Part shown: piece by piece, positions 23,991-32,023 of the stretch | Layout: every line of letters starts with the position of its first letter | Numbering within the stretch: position 1 is the first letter of the stretch | Assembly (NCBI GenBank): GCA_964494325.1 | Contig: CAZBTJ010000004.1 | Span: forward strand, 30,651 to 94,650 | Source: JAIPFM01 sp964494325 | GTDB lineage: Bacteria; Planctomycetota; Phycisphaerae; Sedimentisphaerales; Anaerobacaceae | Length of the DNA: 64,000 nt | Reading direction: 5' to 3' | Translations under genes and position numbers: made by a program | The notes under the pieces: generated by a model | Database searches by the model: none | The model's input: the letters and a program-made list of their open reading frames with translations, nothing else | Told to the model about the DNA's origin: nothing

Positions 23991-25232
23991 ATGCTTAGAA
24001 TACACTCCACCCTTATAGGCTTGATTCTGGTCAGCCTGGTTTGCCCTTTCTGTATGGCCGAATCAAACCTAGACTGGCCAAATTGGCGCGGCCCTCAGAA
24101 GAATGGGATTTCCCTGGAAACAGATTGGTCATGCAACTGGCCAACGCAGGGCCCGCCTGTATTGTGGAAACAACAGGTAGGCATCGGTTTCTCGTCCATT
24201 GCCGTCAGCCAGAATCGTGCTTACACCATGGGCAATACAGGAAAAAAAGGCACTGGCCAGTTTCCAGCCAATCAAGATGTGGTCTACTGCTTTGACGCAC
24301 AAACCGGCCAGGAACTCTGGTCTCACAGCTATGCCAGCGACTTAAAGCCCAATGGATATGAAGGCGGTACCAGCGCCACACCCACCATTGCAGAAGGCCG
24401 TGTGTATACACTCAGCAAACATGGCATGGTCTTCTGTCTGAACGCAGCATCAGGCAAGGTCCTCTGGCGAAAGGATCTCGTCAAAGAGTTTGGCCTAGAA
24501 TTGCCCACCTGGGGTTTGAGCAGCTCCCCCCTGCTAATCAGAAAAACCATTGTTCTGAATGCCGGCACCCATGGCTTAGCCCTCAGTCAGGCCAATGGCT
24601 CTCTCGTCTGGTCTACAGGCAAAGGCAAGGCTGGCTACTCCACACCCGTGGAGTATCAAATTGAGGGTCTGGACTGTTTGGCCCTGTTTGGGCTAGATAC
24701 GCTGGCCGGCATCAAGGCCCACACAGGCGAGCTATTGTGGAAAATTCCCTGGAAAGCAAAATACGATGAAAACATTGCAGATCCCATCATCCACAAGGGG
24801 CACATGTTTGTCTCCTCATTTCTGGGATCACGTTGCTCACTCTTTGAGATTGAACGAAACGGGCTTGAAGAACGATGGCAGCGCAAAGATTTGCTAAACT
24901 GGCTCAACAGTTCAGTTCTTTGGCAAGGATATGCGTATGGTGTGGACGCCAAAGACAAGGCTCTGAAATGCTTGAATTTCAACACCGCTGAAATTCAATG
25001 GACCTATCCCAATGTAGGACTTGGCAGTCTCATGATGGCTGACGGTAAACTGATTGTTCTCACAGAAAAAGGACAACTGCTTATTGCCTCAGCCTCTTCA
25101 AAAGAATTTAGCCCCATGAACAAAGCCAATATTCTGACCGGCAAGTGCTGGACTGTGCCCGTGTTATCTCAGGGCCGACTCTACGCAAGAAATGCCGAGG
25201 GTGATCTGGTCTGCCTGGAGATGAAACCTTAA
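23991..25232 (+). CDS. Exported PQQ-type beta-propeller protein
   Basis: ATG 23991 has GGAGG upstream and opens a signal peptide ending near 'CMAES'. The mature protein begins 'WPNWRGPQKNGIS', the start seen in many planctomycete propeller proteins, and continues with repeated PQQ-type blades ('VYCFDAQTGQELW', 'VFCLNAASGKVLWRKD', 'GIKAHTGELLWKI'). At 413 residues it is a complete seven- or eight-bladed BamB/PQQ-like propeller. Such proteins may bind quinone cofactors or act as scaffolds; the residues seen do not decide between them. It is the last gene of the redox operon, and its stop overlaps the stop of the convergent sugar transferase gene. A paralogue with a frameshift lies at 37270-38567. 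Confidence 0.82.
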   Translation: MLRIHSTLIGLILVSLVCPFCMAESNLDWPNWRGPQKNGISLETDWSCNWPTQGPPVLWKQQVGIGFSSIAVSQNRAYTMGNTGKKGTGQFPANQDVVYCFDAQTGQELWSHSYASDLKPNGYEGGTSATPTIAEGRVYTLSKHGMVFCLNAASGKVLWRKDLVKEFGLELPTWGLSSSPLLIRKTIVLNAGTHGLALSQANGSLVWSTGKGKAGYSTPVEYQIEGLDCLALFGLDTLAGIKAHTGELLWKIPWKAKYDENIADPIIHKGHMFVSSFLGSRCSLFEIERNGLEERWQRKDLLNWLNSSVLWQGYAYGVDAKDKALKCLNFNTAEIQWTYPNVGLGSLMMADGKLIVLTEKGQLLIASASSKEFSPMNKANILTGKCWTVPVLSQGRLYARNAEGDLVCLEMKP

Positions 25233-26356
25233 TCTGATTTCTGAATTGCCCCTCTCAGGCCTTTCATTTCAAGGAATCCTTTTCGCCAGACTACTACGCC
25301 GGATAAGACAAGTACCAGACAGGCTAATAGCCCGCCATACACAACATGCAACAGACTCATGAATAAGCCTATTAAGACAAACAATAAACACAAACTATAA
25401 CACAGGGCCACAGTCTTTTGTTGAGATTGTCCTCGATCCATAATCTGATCATACACATGACCACGGTCAGATTCAAACAGAGGTTTCCGATTCAGCCATC
25501 GTCGCGTCAGGCTGACGGAAGTATCAAGCAGGGGTAATCCAAAAATCATCAAAACAACCAGACATCCTTGCGCACTCTTTGCAAAGAAAATCATAATAAC
25601 TGCCACAAAAAAACCCAAAAGCAGACTGCCTGCATCCCCCATAAAGATCCTGGCGGGATGTCTGTTGAATGGCAGAAAACCCAGTACACTGCCCAGCAAG
25701 GCCAGGCACATAATCAATCGGATGGGATCGTCCGTCTCACTCACGCCTGTCATGGCCCACAGGACACTGAGAACCAACAGACCCACAGTCATGATGCCTG
25801 TAACTCCGGCACACAAACCATCCAATCCATCCAGGAGATTCAAGGAATTGGTCGCGCCAAGCACGAACACGTAGACCAGAATGCTATTTAGTACCCAGTG
25901 AACCATGTCCGGGGCTGACTCTCCAAACCATGCCACGTGAGGACGAATCCCGGCACTTACCAAAAAGGTGGCGGCCAATATTTGCCCCACCAGCTTGTGC
26001 TTTGGAGATAAATCCAGGATGTCATCTGCCAGACCGACTGCGCAGGCAGTCAACGCCCCGCCCGTGAGCATTATCAGCCAAAACACAGACATCTGCGACA
26101 ACGCCTCTGTCACACAAAAAATACCAGCCAGAATGCCAGCCAGAATGCCGAACAAAATTGCGACACCGCCAAGATAAGCCACGGGTTCTTTGTGTGTTTT
26201 TACGAGGTTATCAGGTTTGTCTACAATGCCAAGCCGCATAGCAAGCTTGCGACACAGTAAGGTTGCCAGTACAGATGTGGTGACAGACAAGAACAAAGCC
26301 GGCCAAAATTGAAACACCCAGACCAAGGGCCTTTGATAATCAAGCCAAGGCGTCAT
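25229..26356 (-). CDS. Undecaprenyl-phosphate sugar-1-phosphate transferase (WecA/TagO/MraY family)
   Basis: The 375-residue protein is strongly hydrophobic with about ten membrane helices and carries the family signatures in order: 'TALLCRKLAMRLGIVDKPD' region near the N terminus, 'GLADDILDL' (paired Asp that bind Mg), 'NSLNLLDGLDGL' and 'RIFMGDAGSLLLGF'. Family members move a sugar-1-phosphate such as GlcNAc-1-P from a UDP sugar to undecaprenyl phosphate in the inner membrane, the first step in making surface polysaccharide or peptidoglycan. Absence of murein-cluster neighbours and the adjoining ATP-grasp and aminotransferase genes favour a polysaccharide role. Its ATG overlaps the stop of the upstream ATP-grasp gene as ATGA. 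Confidence 0.85.
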   Translation of the reverse strand: MTPWLDYQRPLVWVFQFWPALFLSVTTSVLATLLCRKLAMRLGIVDKPDNLVKTHKEPVAYLGGVAILFGILAGILAGIFCVTEALSQMSVFWLIMLTGGALTACAVGLADDILDLSPKHKLVGQILAATFLVSAGIRPHVAWFGESAPDMVHWVLNSILVYVFVLGATNSLNLLDGLDGLCAGVTGIMTVGLLVLSVLWAMTGVSETDDPIRLIMCLALLGSVLGFLPFNRHPARIFMGDAGSLLLGFFVAVIMIFFAKSAQGCLVVLMIFGLPLLDTSVSLTRRWLNRKPLFESDRGHVYDQIMDRGQSQQKTVALCYSLCLLFVLIGLFMSLLHVVYGGLLACLVLVLSGVVVWRKGFLEMKGLRGAIQKSD

Positions 26357-27393
26357 TGATCCAACCTTTTCAAACCGAGCGACTCAGCCGAAGCCCAGAC
26401 TTCATGGTCGTACCGAAGCATGACCAGGTCGTCTTTAATCCTGGCGTTGTCTATAACTGGCACCTGGCCTGTGATTTCCTGTAAAATCCATTTTGGAAAA
26501 TTGGCCCCTGCTTTGATGGCCAAGGGTACACCACCGCCAAATCTAGGGTTGATTTCAATAACCTTGAGCTGCAAGTCCGGTGTCTTGATGACTTGCACCG
26601 TGATAACACCGGGGCCGGCCTTAAGACACCGGACCACCTGCTCGGCCCTGTCCATCACGTCTGATGCCATGACAATCCGAGCTTTGCTAACCTCGCCAGA
26701 GCGAACCTCAAGACGCTGCCTGGGCACCACACATTGCACTTGCCCTGTCATGCCCACATACACATCACAGGTAAATTCATCACCCGTGACAAAGGCCTGA
26801 CATATGGCGTGAGGCACTTTTCGACTGAGAACCTTAAGCTCCTGAGAGGTCTGAGCCTGGGTATTGAACTTGCTCGCATAGCCATCCCAGGGCTTAACGT
26901 AACAGGGGTAGGGCAAGATCTGAGACTTGAGCTGATCTTCAATTGGCACGGTTATGGGCGTATCAATGGCATGCTTTGTCAGAAAATCGTGGGTTAAGCG
27001 TTTGTCCTGGCAGATCTGAATGACCCGAGGGCTTGATATGAGCACTTGACATCCTGCCTCTGCCAGTATGCTCCGCTGACGCGCCAGCGCCTTGAGATCC
27101 AGATCCACAGTAGGGATAAGCAGGTTGACACGCTGCGTCTGGACAATCTCGCGAATATCCGCCAAATAGCGTCGGTGTGAGGTGGGATGCACCAGATACT
27201 TGTGGTCACACAGTTGAAGAGCCGGACTGACAAATTGGCAATCAGTACCCAAAAATATCACATCAAGATTAAGCTGCTGCGCAGCATGTTGGAACGCCCT
27301 GAGCAGAGATACCCGGCGTCCAATACAGGTGAACAGAACCTTGATCTGGTTGCTTGAACCCTTCTTCATTTGGCGTTTCTGGCCTTTAATCAT
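26353..27393 (-). CDS. ATP-grasp enzyme of the carbamoyl-phosphate-synthase-like type
   Basis: The 346-residue protein starts with a Rossmann-like pre-ATP-grasp domain ('VLFTCIGRRVSLLRAF', 'LLIPTVDLDL') and continues into an ATP-grasp fold with 'YPCYVKPWDGYASKF', 'CQAFVTGDEFTCDVYV' and the metal-binding 'VIEINPRFGGGVPL'. ATP-grasp enzymes join a carboxylate to an amine or other nucleophile through an acyl phosphate. Proteins of this shape are common in capsule and lipopolysaccharide loci, which fits its coupling to the lipid-linked sugar transferase. The true substrate is unknown. An alternative ATG eight codons later (27369) is possible. Confidence 0.78.
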   Translation of the reverse strand: MIKGQKRQMKKGSSNQIKVLFTCIGRRVSLLRAFQHAAQQLNLDVIFLGTDCQFVSPALQLCDHKYLVHPTSHRRYLADIREIVQTQRVNLLIPTVDLDLKALARQRSILAEAGCQVLISSPRVIQICQDKRLTHDFLTKHAIDTPITVPIEDQLKSQILPYPCYVKPWDGYASKFNTQAQTSQELKVLSRKVPHAICQAFVTGDEFTCDVYVGMTGQVQCVVPRQRLEVRSGEVSKARIVMASDVMDRAEQVVRCLKAGPGVITVQVIKTPDLQLKVIEINPRFGGGVPLAIKAGANFPKWILQEITGQVPVIDNARIKDDLVMLRYDHEVWASAESLGLKRLDQ

Positions 27394-27450
27394 ACGCGTT
27401 ACCTGATATTTCGGTTTCTACCTATACCAAAATGCACAGGCTGTTTCCTT

Positions 27451-27479
27451 TTGACATACGCCCACCTGCTCACTACACT
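27451..27479 (+). promoter_or_regulatory. Sigma-70 promoter upstream of the aminotransferase
   Basis: TTGACA (perfect -35) is followed after 17 bp by TACACT. The start would be near 27486, giving a leader of about 140 nt before ATG 27626. Confidence 0.6.
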
Positions 27480-27625
27480 ATGGGCCGGTTTTGGAAAGAT
27501 CGTCCATATTGGAGGCTGGGTTTAATTCCAGTCCAAACAATATCCATGTGGAAGAAAATACTACAAACCCTGAATTATCAGGTGTTTGTGTCATATTGGA
27601 ATGTGTTCTTAGGAAAGGACCCCGT

Positions 27626-28729
27626 ATGCAGGTGCCCATGCTGGATTTGAAGACGCAGTTTTCTTCGATCAAACAAGAAGTCATGTCAGCCATTGAAGAA
27701 GTCTGTGATAGCCAAATGCTCTGTCTGGGCCCGGCAGTCCAGGGCTTTGAACACGAAGCCGCTGAATTCTGCGGTTGCAAACATGCCATTGGTGTGTCCA
27801 GTGGATCTGATGCGTTAATTATTGCACTCATGGCCTTGAACATAAAACCGGGCGATGAAGTGATTACCACACCCTTTACGTTTTTTGCCACAGCTGGTGC
27901 CATTGCCCGATTAGGTGCAAAACCTGTTTTTGTGGATGCCGACGAACAGACCTATAATATTGACCCCAACTTGATCGAAGCCAAGATTACCCCCCAAACC
28001 AAGGCCATTATACCTGTGCATCTGTTTGGTCAGATGGCTCAAATGAAACCTATACTGGATTTGGCAAAGAAGCACAATCTGGCCGTCGTAGAGGACGCTG
28101 CGCAGTCTATTGGGGCCGAGCAAGACCACGTGCCCTCTGGTAGTATTGGAGATATGGGATGCTTTTCATTTTATCCCACAAAAAACCTGGGAGCCTTTGG
28201 TGACGGGGGAATGGTCACCACCAATGACGATGATCTGGCCGCATCGCTGAAGATTCTGAGGGATCATGGTCAACACCCCAGATACTATTACCAACGTATT
28301 GGCGGCAACTTTAGATTGGACGGCATCCAAGGCGCTGTATTGTCCGTAAAAATCAAGTATCTGGACCAATGGAGCGATAAGCGGCGGGCAAATGCAGCCT
28401 TGTACAATGAATTATTGGCAGATGCAAGCGTGACTTGCCCCACGATAGAGTCCAATAACCTGTCTGTGTACAACCAATACACCATTCGATCCTCTCATCG
28501 GGATCAGTTACAGGCCTACTTGGCAGAAAAACAAATTGGCTCAGCCATTTTCTACCCCAAAGCCCTTCACGTACAGGATTGTTTTCAAGATCAGGGATAC
28601 CATGCCGGCGATTTCCCTGTCACAGAAACCTTGTGCGACGAAGTATTATCCTTGCCAATTTTCCCGGAGTTAACAAACGAACAGATTCGTACGGTAGCCA
28701 AAGCCATTGGGGAATTTTCACCTGTTTAA
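27626..28729 (+). CDS. DegT/DnrJ/EryC1 sugar aminotransferase (first copy)
   Basis: ATG 27626 is chosen for its AGGAAAGGA ribosome site and because the family start 'MLDLKTQFSSIKQEV' follows at once; an upstream in-frame start at 27491 would add 45 unrelated residues. The 367-residue protein shows 'GVSSGSDALIIALMAL', 'ITTPFTFFATAGAI', 'VVEDAAQSIGAE' and 'FSFYPTKNLGAFGDGG', where Lys binds PLP. These enzymes transfer an amino group from glutamate to a keto sugar nucleotide for amino-sugar glycans. It heads a plus-strand group with a NusG paralogue and a ruined UDP-sugar dehydrogenase, so it probably belonged to a polysaccharide operon. Confidence 0.88.
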   Translation: MQVPMLDLKTQFSSIKQEVMSAIEEVCDSQMLCLGPAVQGFEHEAAEFCGCKHAIGVSSGSDALIIALMALNIKPGDEVITTPFTFFATAGAIARLGAKPVFVDADEQTYNIDPNLIEAKITPQTKAIIPVHLFGQMAQMKPILDLAKKHNLAVVEDAAQSIGAEQDHVPSGSIGDMGCFSFYPTKNLGAFGDGGMVTTNDDDLAASLKILRDHGQHPRYYYQRIGGNFRLDGIQGAVLSVKIKYLDQWSDKRRANAALYNELLADASVTCPTIESNNLSVYNQYTIRSSHRDQLQAYLAEKQIGSAIFYPKALHVQDCFQDQGYHAGDFPVTETLCDEVLSLPIFPELTNEQIRTVAKAIGEFSPV

Positions 28730-28767
28730 AACAAATTGATTCAGAACCAGATTGAAGGGAGCAAGGA

Positions 28768-29352
28768 TTGCTTAAAGAACACGAAAATCCACCTATCACC
28801 TATCCAGAGGAGGCCTCCATCGGAGAGATCTCGGGGCAGTGGTGGGTAGCACATACAAAAAGTCGAAACGAGAAAGCCCTAGCGAACGATTTGATTGTCC
28901 GAAACATCCCCTATTTTCTCCCAATGACATGGACTGTCACACGTAAGACACGCAGGCCTGTTCGATCACTCATGCCGGTATTTATGGGTTACATGTTCTT
29001 CTGCGGCAATGATGACCATCGCGTAGAAGTCCTGCAAACCCATCGCGTGGCCAACATTCTTGACGTCGTTGATCAACTCGAATTTGTGACACAGTTGTCC
29101 CAGGTAGAGAAAGCCATCAAGGCTGATGTCCCCTTAACACAACATCACTTCGTGAAAAAGGGTCAATGGTGCCGCGTCACAGCAGGCTCTCTGATGGGAC
29201 TGGAAGGCATTGTCGAAGATCTAAAAGGTATGACACGATTGATACTTCAGGTTAACATGCTGGGACAAGCAACCAGTGTCGAGATTGATGCGAACATGGT
29301 GGAGGTTATTGAAGCCCCTGTAAAAGACTCAAACAATGTTTCCACGATGTAA
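28768..29352 (+). CDS. NusG paralogue (RfaH/LoaP/UpxY-like antitermination factor)
   Basis: TTG 28768 follows GAAGGGAGCAAGG. After about 24 residues comes the NusG N-terminal domain: 'WWVAHTKSRNEKALANDL', 'YFLPM', and 'PVFMGYMFFCG'. A KOW-type domain follows near 130 ('VKKGQWCRVTAGSLMGLEGI'). At 194 residues and within a polysaccharide locus rather than beside secE and rplK, it looks like a specialised paralogue that helps RNA polymerase read through long surface-polysaccharide operons. The long operon it should serve is missing: only a broken ugd follows. No ops-like element was recognised in the leader. Confidence 0.82.
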   Translation: MLKEHENPPITYPEEASIGEISGQWWVAHTKSRNEKALANDLIVRNIPYFLPMTWTVTRKTRRPVRSLMPVFMGYMFFCGNDDHRVEVLQTHRVANILDVVDQLEFVTQLSQVEKAIKADVPLTQHHFVKKGQWCRVTAGSLMGLEGIVEDLKGMTRLILQVNMLGQATSVEIDANMVEVIEAPVKDSNNVSTM

Positions 29353-29385
29353 GAAAATCATTCGGAAACCAAGAGGAGACCACCC

Positions 29386-29948
29386 ATGAAAGTATGTGTT
29401 GTGGGCGTTGGCTACGCTACGTAGGGCTTGTTACAGCAGCTTGCCTGGCAGAAGCAGAGAATCATGTGGCCTGCGTGGATACAGATGCCCAGAAGGTCCA
29501 GGATCTGACTCAGGGGATCATCCCATTTGCTCAACAGGTGCTCAGGCACTTTGAAAACCAAAACGGCATCACCTTGGCCATCTGGGGGTTGGCATTTAAG
29601 GCCAAAACAGATGATGTACGTGAAGCCCCTGCCCTCTACTGCATTGCAAAGTTCCTTGAGGCAGGTATGCGAATCAAGGCCTACGACCCAGAAGCCGCTC
29701 AAGCTGCCCAAACACAACTCAATGCCCCCATTGACATCGCGGAAAATGGATATGATGCGCTCGATGGAGCAGATGCATTGGTGATTTTCACCGATTGGCA
29801 GGAATTCAGAAATCCAGATTTGGAGGACATGGCCAAACGTCTGAAAAAGCCGCTTATCTTTGATGGGAGAAACCTGTACGATCTCGGTGTCATACGTAAA
29901 GCTGGCTTTGAATACCACAGTATAGGACGACCAAGTGTCACGGCATAA
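29386..29948 (+). pseudogene. ugd: UDP-glucose/GDP-mannose dehydrogenase, doubly broken
   Basis: ATG 29386 with AAGAGGAGA upstream begins 'MKVCVVGVGY', the NAD-binding start of the family. A 5-bp duplication (CTACG at 29412-29416 and 29417-29421) then shifts the frame into TAG; deleting one copy restores 'GYVGLVTAACLAEAE'. After 'QDLTQGIIPF' the sequence jumps to 'AQQVLRHFENQ' and the C-terminal domain ('LAIWGLAFKAKTDDVREAP', 'DALVIFTDW', 'FDGRNLYD'). The central dimerisation domain and the catalytic Cys segment, roughly 200-260 residues, are missing. The gene cannot make an active enzyme. It once supplied UDP-glucuronate or a similar sugar acid for the polysaccharide pathway of its neighbours. 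Confidence 0.85.
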
Positions 29949-29984
29949 GCCAGATCGTCAATTCTTGTAACAGAGTTTCTCTTC

Positions 29985-30839
29985 CTAGCTTCTGGTCTTT
30001 AGAAACGCCTGAAGCCGCTCTAGTTCTCCGGCCTTCATGTGATAACTATGTTGAGCATCAGGATATGTACAGTCTCTGACGCTACGGCTATAGCCATCAA
30101 AGGCCTGAATGGATGCTTCAGCAAGAGAGGCAAAGTTCTTGGAAAACTTGGGCTTCGCCCCTTGGGTCAGACCCAAAATATCCGGCGCAATTAACACTTG
30201 ACCATCACACCCCACACCTGATCCGCAACTAATCACTGGCACATCTACACGGTCACTAATCATGGCAGAAACTTCCTCAGCAGTCCCTTCAATCAGCAAA
30301 GAGCTTGCTCCAGCCTCAACCATACGATCAGCCAATTCAACAAGCTCACTGCCCATCTCGGCAATTGTGCCTTCAGCCTTCAACCGACCCGCCTTTAATA
30401 TACTCTGAGGGCGAATACCAATATGGGCCATCACAGGGATGCCCGCATCGCTGACGGCTCGAACCACAGACTCGTACGAAGACGTGACCTCAAACTTGAC
30501 CACCTGGGCCCCTGCTTCCACCACAAAGCGCCCTGCATTACGAATGGCTTCAGCCTCGCCCAACTGATAAGACAAAAATGGCATATCAGCCACCAGACAA
30601 GCCAGAGGTGCGCCCTTGCGAACAGCCTGGGTCATTAAAACCATAAAATCCATGGTTGCAGGTAGGGTAGTGTCGTGCCCAAGCACGATTTGGGCAGCAG
30701 AATCCCCTACCAGTATCACATCGACATCAGCCTGAGACACCAATTGAGCCGTCGTGTAGTCGTAACAACTCACAGCCACTATTTTTTGACCGTCTTGCTT
30801 GGCCTTGAGCAGATCCATTATGGTCCGTTTCTTGTTCAT
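29985..30839 (-). CDS. panB: 3-methyl-2-oxobutanoate hydroxymethyltransferase
   Basis: The 284-residue protein is a full-length PanB: 'VAVSCYDYTTAQLVSQADVD', the metal-binding 'LVGDSAAQIVLGHDTTLP', 'PFLSYQ', 'VKFEVTSSYESVV', 'MAHIGIRPQS' and 'ISCGSGVGCDGQVLI'. It transfers a hydroxymethyl group from methylene-tetrahydrofolate to 2-oxoisovalerate, the first committed step to pantothenate and coenzyme A, in the cytoplasm. ATG 30839 has AAGGAG ten bases upstream. It stands alone here: panC and panD are not adjacent, and it follows the broken ugd convergently. Confidence 0.95.
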   Translation of the reverse strand: MNKKRTIMDLLKAKQDGQKIVAVSCYDYTTAQLVSQADVDVILVGDSAAQIVLGHDTTLPATMDFMVLMTQAVRKGAPLACLVADMPFLSYQLGEAEAIRNAGRFVVEAGAQVVKFEVTSSYESVVRAVSDAGIPVMAHIGIRPQSILKAGRLKAEGTIAEMGSELVELADRMVEAGASSLLIEGTAEEVSAMISDRVDVPVISCGSGVGCDGQVLIAPDILGLTQGAKPKFSKNFASLAEASIQAFDGYSRSVRDCTYPDAQHSYHMKAGELERLQAFLKTRS

Positions 30840-31219
30840 TGTCTTAACACTCCTTGTGTAACCTGTAGTGTGTTAAAATATGGGAAGCGGAGACACGAAG
30901 CAAGAATAAACTCGAGACACCCTGAATAGGGTTAAGACCAATGATTAGAGGAAAAGCGACATGGCGACAATCCGATAAATGTCACTCTACCCAGAAAAAT
31001 ATCAAACTTATTGACAGAATGTCACATTTTTCGTTAAAGAAAAGGGAGTTGTTTTTTCGATAATATGTAACAGAGTAGTCATTAAAAAGAGGGTTAAACA
31101 GTCAGAACGTTTTAATAAGCTTTTCATCACCCTCCTCCGAAGCCAGATTCAGTATTTATACGGGTCTGGCTTTATTTTTATCCCAATACACCGAAACCGC
31201 CCAGGCTATCATTTTCGCC
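30840..31219 (+). other. 380-bp intergenic region with possible small RNA ending in a terminator
   Basis: No gene was found. On the plus strand a TTGACA at 31011-31016 (also part of the inverted repeat TGACA-GAA-TGTCA), a GATAAT at 31059-31064 and a GAGGGT/ACCCTC stem are followed by a terminator hairpin at 31140-31179. As no plus-strand gene lies upstream, the terminator suggests an unannotated short transcript. The promoter elements do not pair convincingly at 17 bp, so the call is tentative. Confidence 0.35.
31140..31179 (+). terminator. Rho-independent terminator without an obvious gene
   Basis: AAGCCAGA (31140-31147) pairs with TCTGGCTT (31165-31172), followed by a T-rich tail. On the minus strand the same hairpin lacks a T run, so it points rightward. 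Confidence 0.6.
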
Positions 31220-31798
31220 CTAGTAAACGAGAGAAACGGCGGCTTGGAGCTTCTGTGAGACTTGAACCATATCTGCAGGATTTAAAATATAGTCATCAAA
31301 TCCCTTTTGGAGTAGAGCCGTACACTCAGACTCCGACAAATGCCCTGCCATAGCCACCATTTTCATAGATTCAAATTCTTCTAGTGATCGAATAACCTGA
31401 CATATTTTGGAAGCATCCACACCCTTTGCATGTAGATTGACAATCATAATATGGGGGCAAAACCTCTGGGTGACAATTCCCGCTTCGAAACTGGTTTCAA
31501 CGACTTGAACTTCCAACGGCATGATTTCATTCAAGTTTTGAGCCATGGCCTGTCCAGCGTTCACATCACTATCCAGGATCAAAACACGGGACAAACCCGA
31601 AACCAGGGCATCAGTGGGCATCTGATGGAGCCGCATAAAATGGATCAACTCGTCAACGGGAATTCTTCGATCTTTACTACCCGGAATTCGATACCCCTTC
31701 AGTTGGCCACTGTCAAACCATTTTGACACGGTTCTCGGGGCCACATTACATATCTTTGCCACATCGCCAGTGGTTAGAACTTTTTTGCCTTTAGCCAT
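31220..31798 (-). CDS. HTH (excisionase/MerR-type) fused to degenerate receiver domain
   Basis: The 192-residue protein begins with a helix-turn-helix of the HTH_17 kind ('LTTGDVAKICNVAPRTVSKW', then 'GYRIPGSKDRRIPVDEL'), residues about 5-57. Residues about 68-190 follow the fold of a two-component receiver, but its key residues are altered: the acidic pocket reads 'VLILDSD', the phospho-acceptor strand reads 'IMIVNLHAKG' with Asn where Asp is expected, and the conserved Lys before Pro is Asn ('YILNPAD'). It is therefore probably a phosphorylation-independent pseudo-receiver regulator that binds DNA. AAGAGGAAATT precedes ATG 31798. Targets are unknown. Confidence 0.8.
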   Translation of the reverse strand: MAKGKKVLTTGDVAKICNVAPRTVSKWFDSGQLKGYRIPGSKDRRIPVDELIHFMRLHQMPTDALVSGLSRVLILDSDVNAGQAMAQNLNEIMPLEVQVVETSFEAGIVTQRFCPHIMIVNLHAKGVDASKICQVIRSLEEFESMKMVAMAGHLSESECTALLQKGFDDYILNPADMVQVSQKLQAAVSLVY

Positions 31799-32023
31799 AA
31801 TAATTTCCTCTTGCGAATTTTGTCTTCGCCTGTCTTTTCGGCCGTCTGCTCTGACGCATTAATCAAACTTGCCATTTTTGGGGTACAAAGGAGGATTATG
31901 CTTGGATTCTGGCCTATAAATCTCTCAATGAATCTTGGGGGCATACTGTAGACACTCCCTGAAACGACCGATGAAAACATCACGTATAGCTAGTCGCAGA
32001 AAAGAAACCTATGGAGTGGAGTC

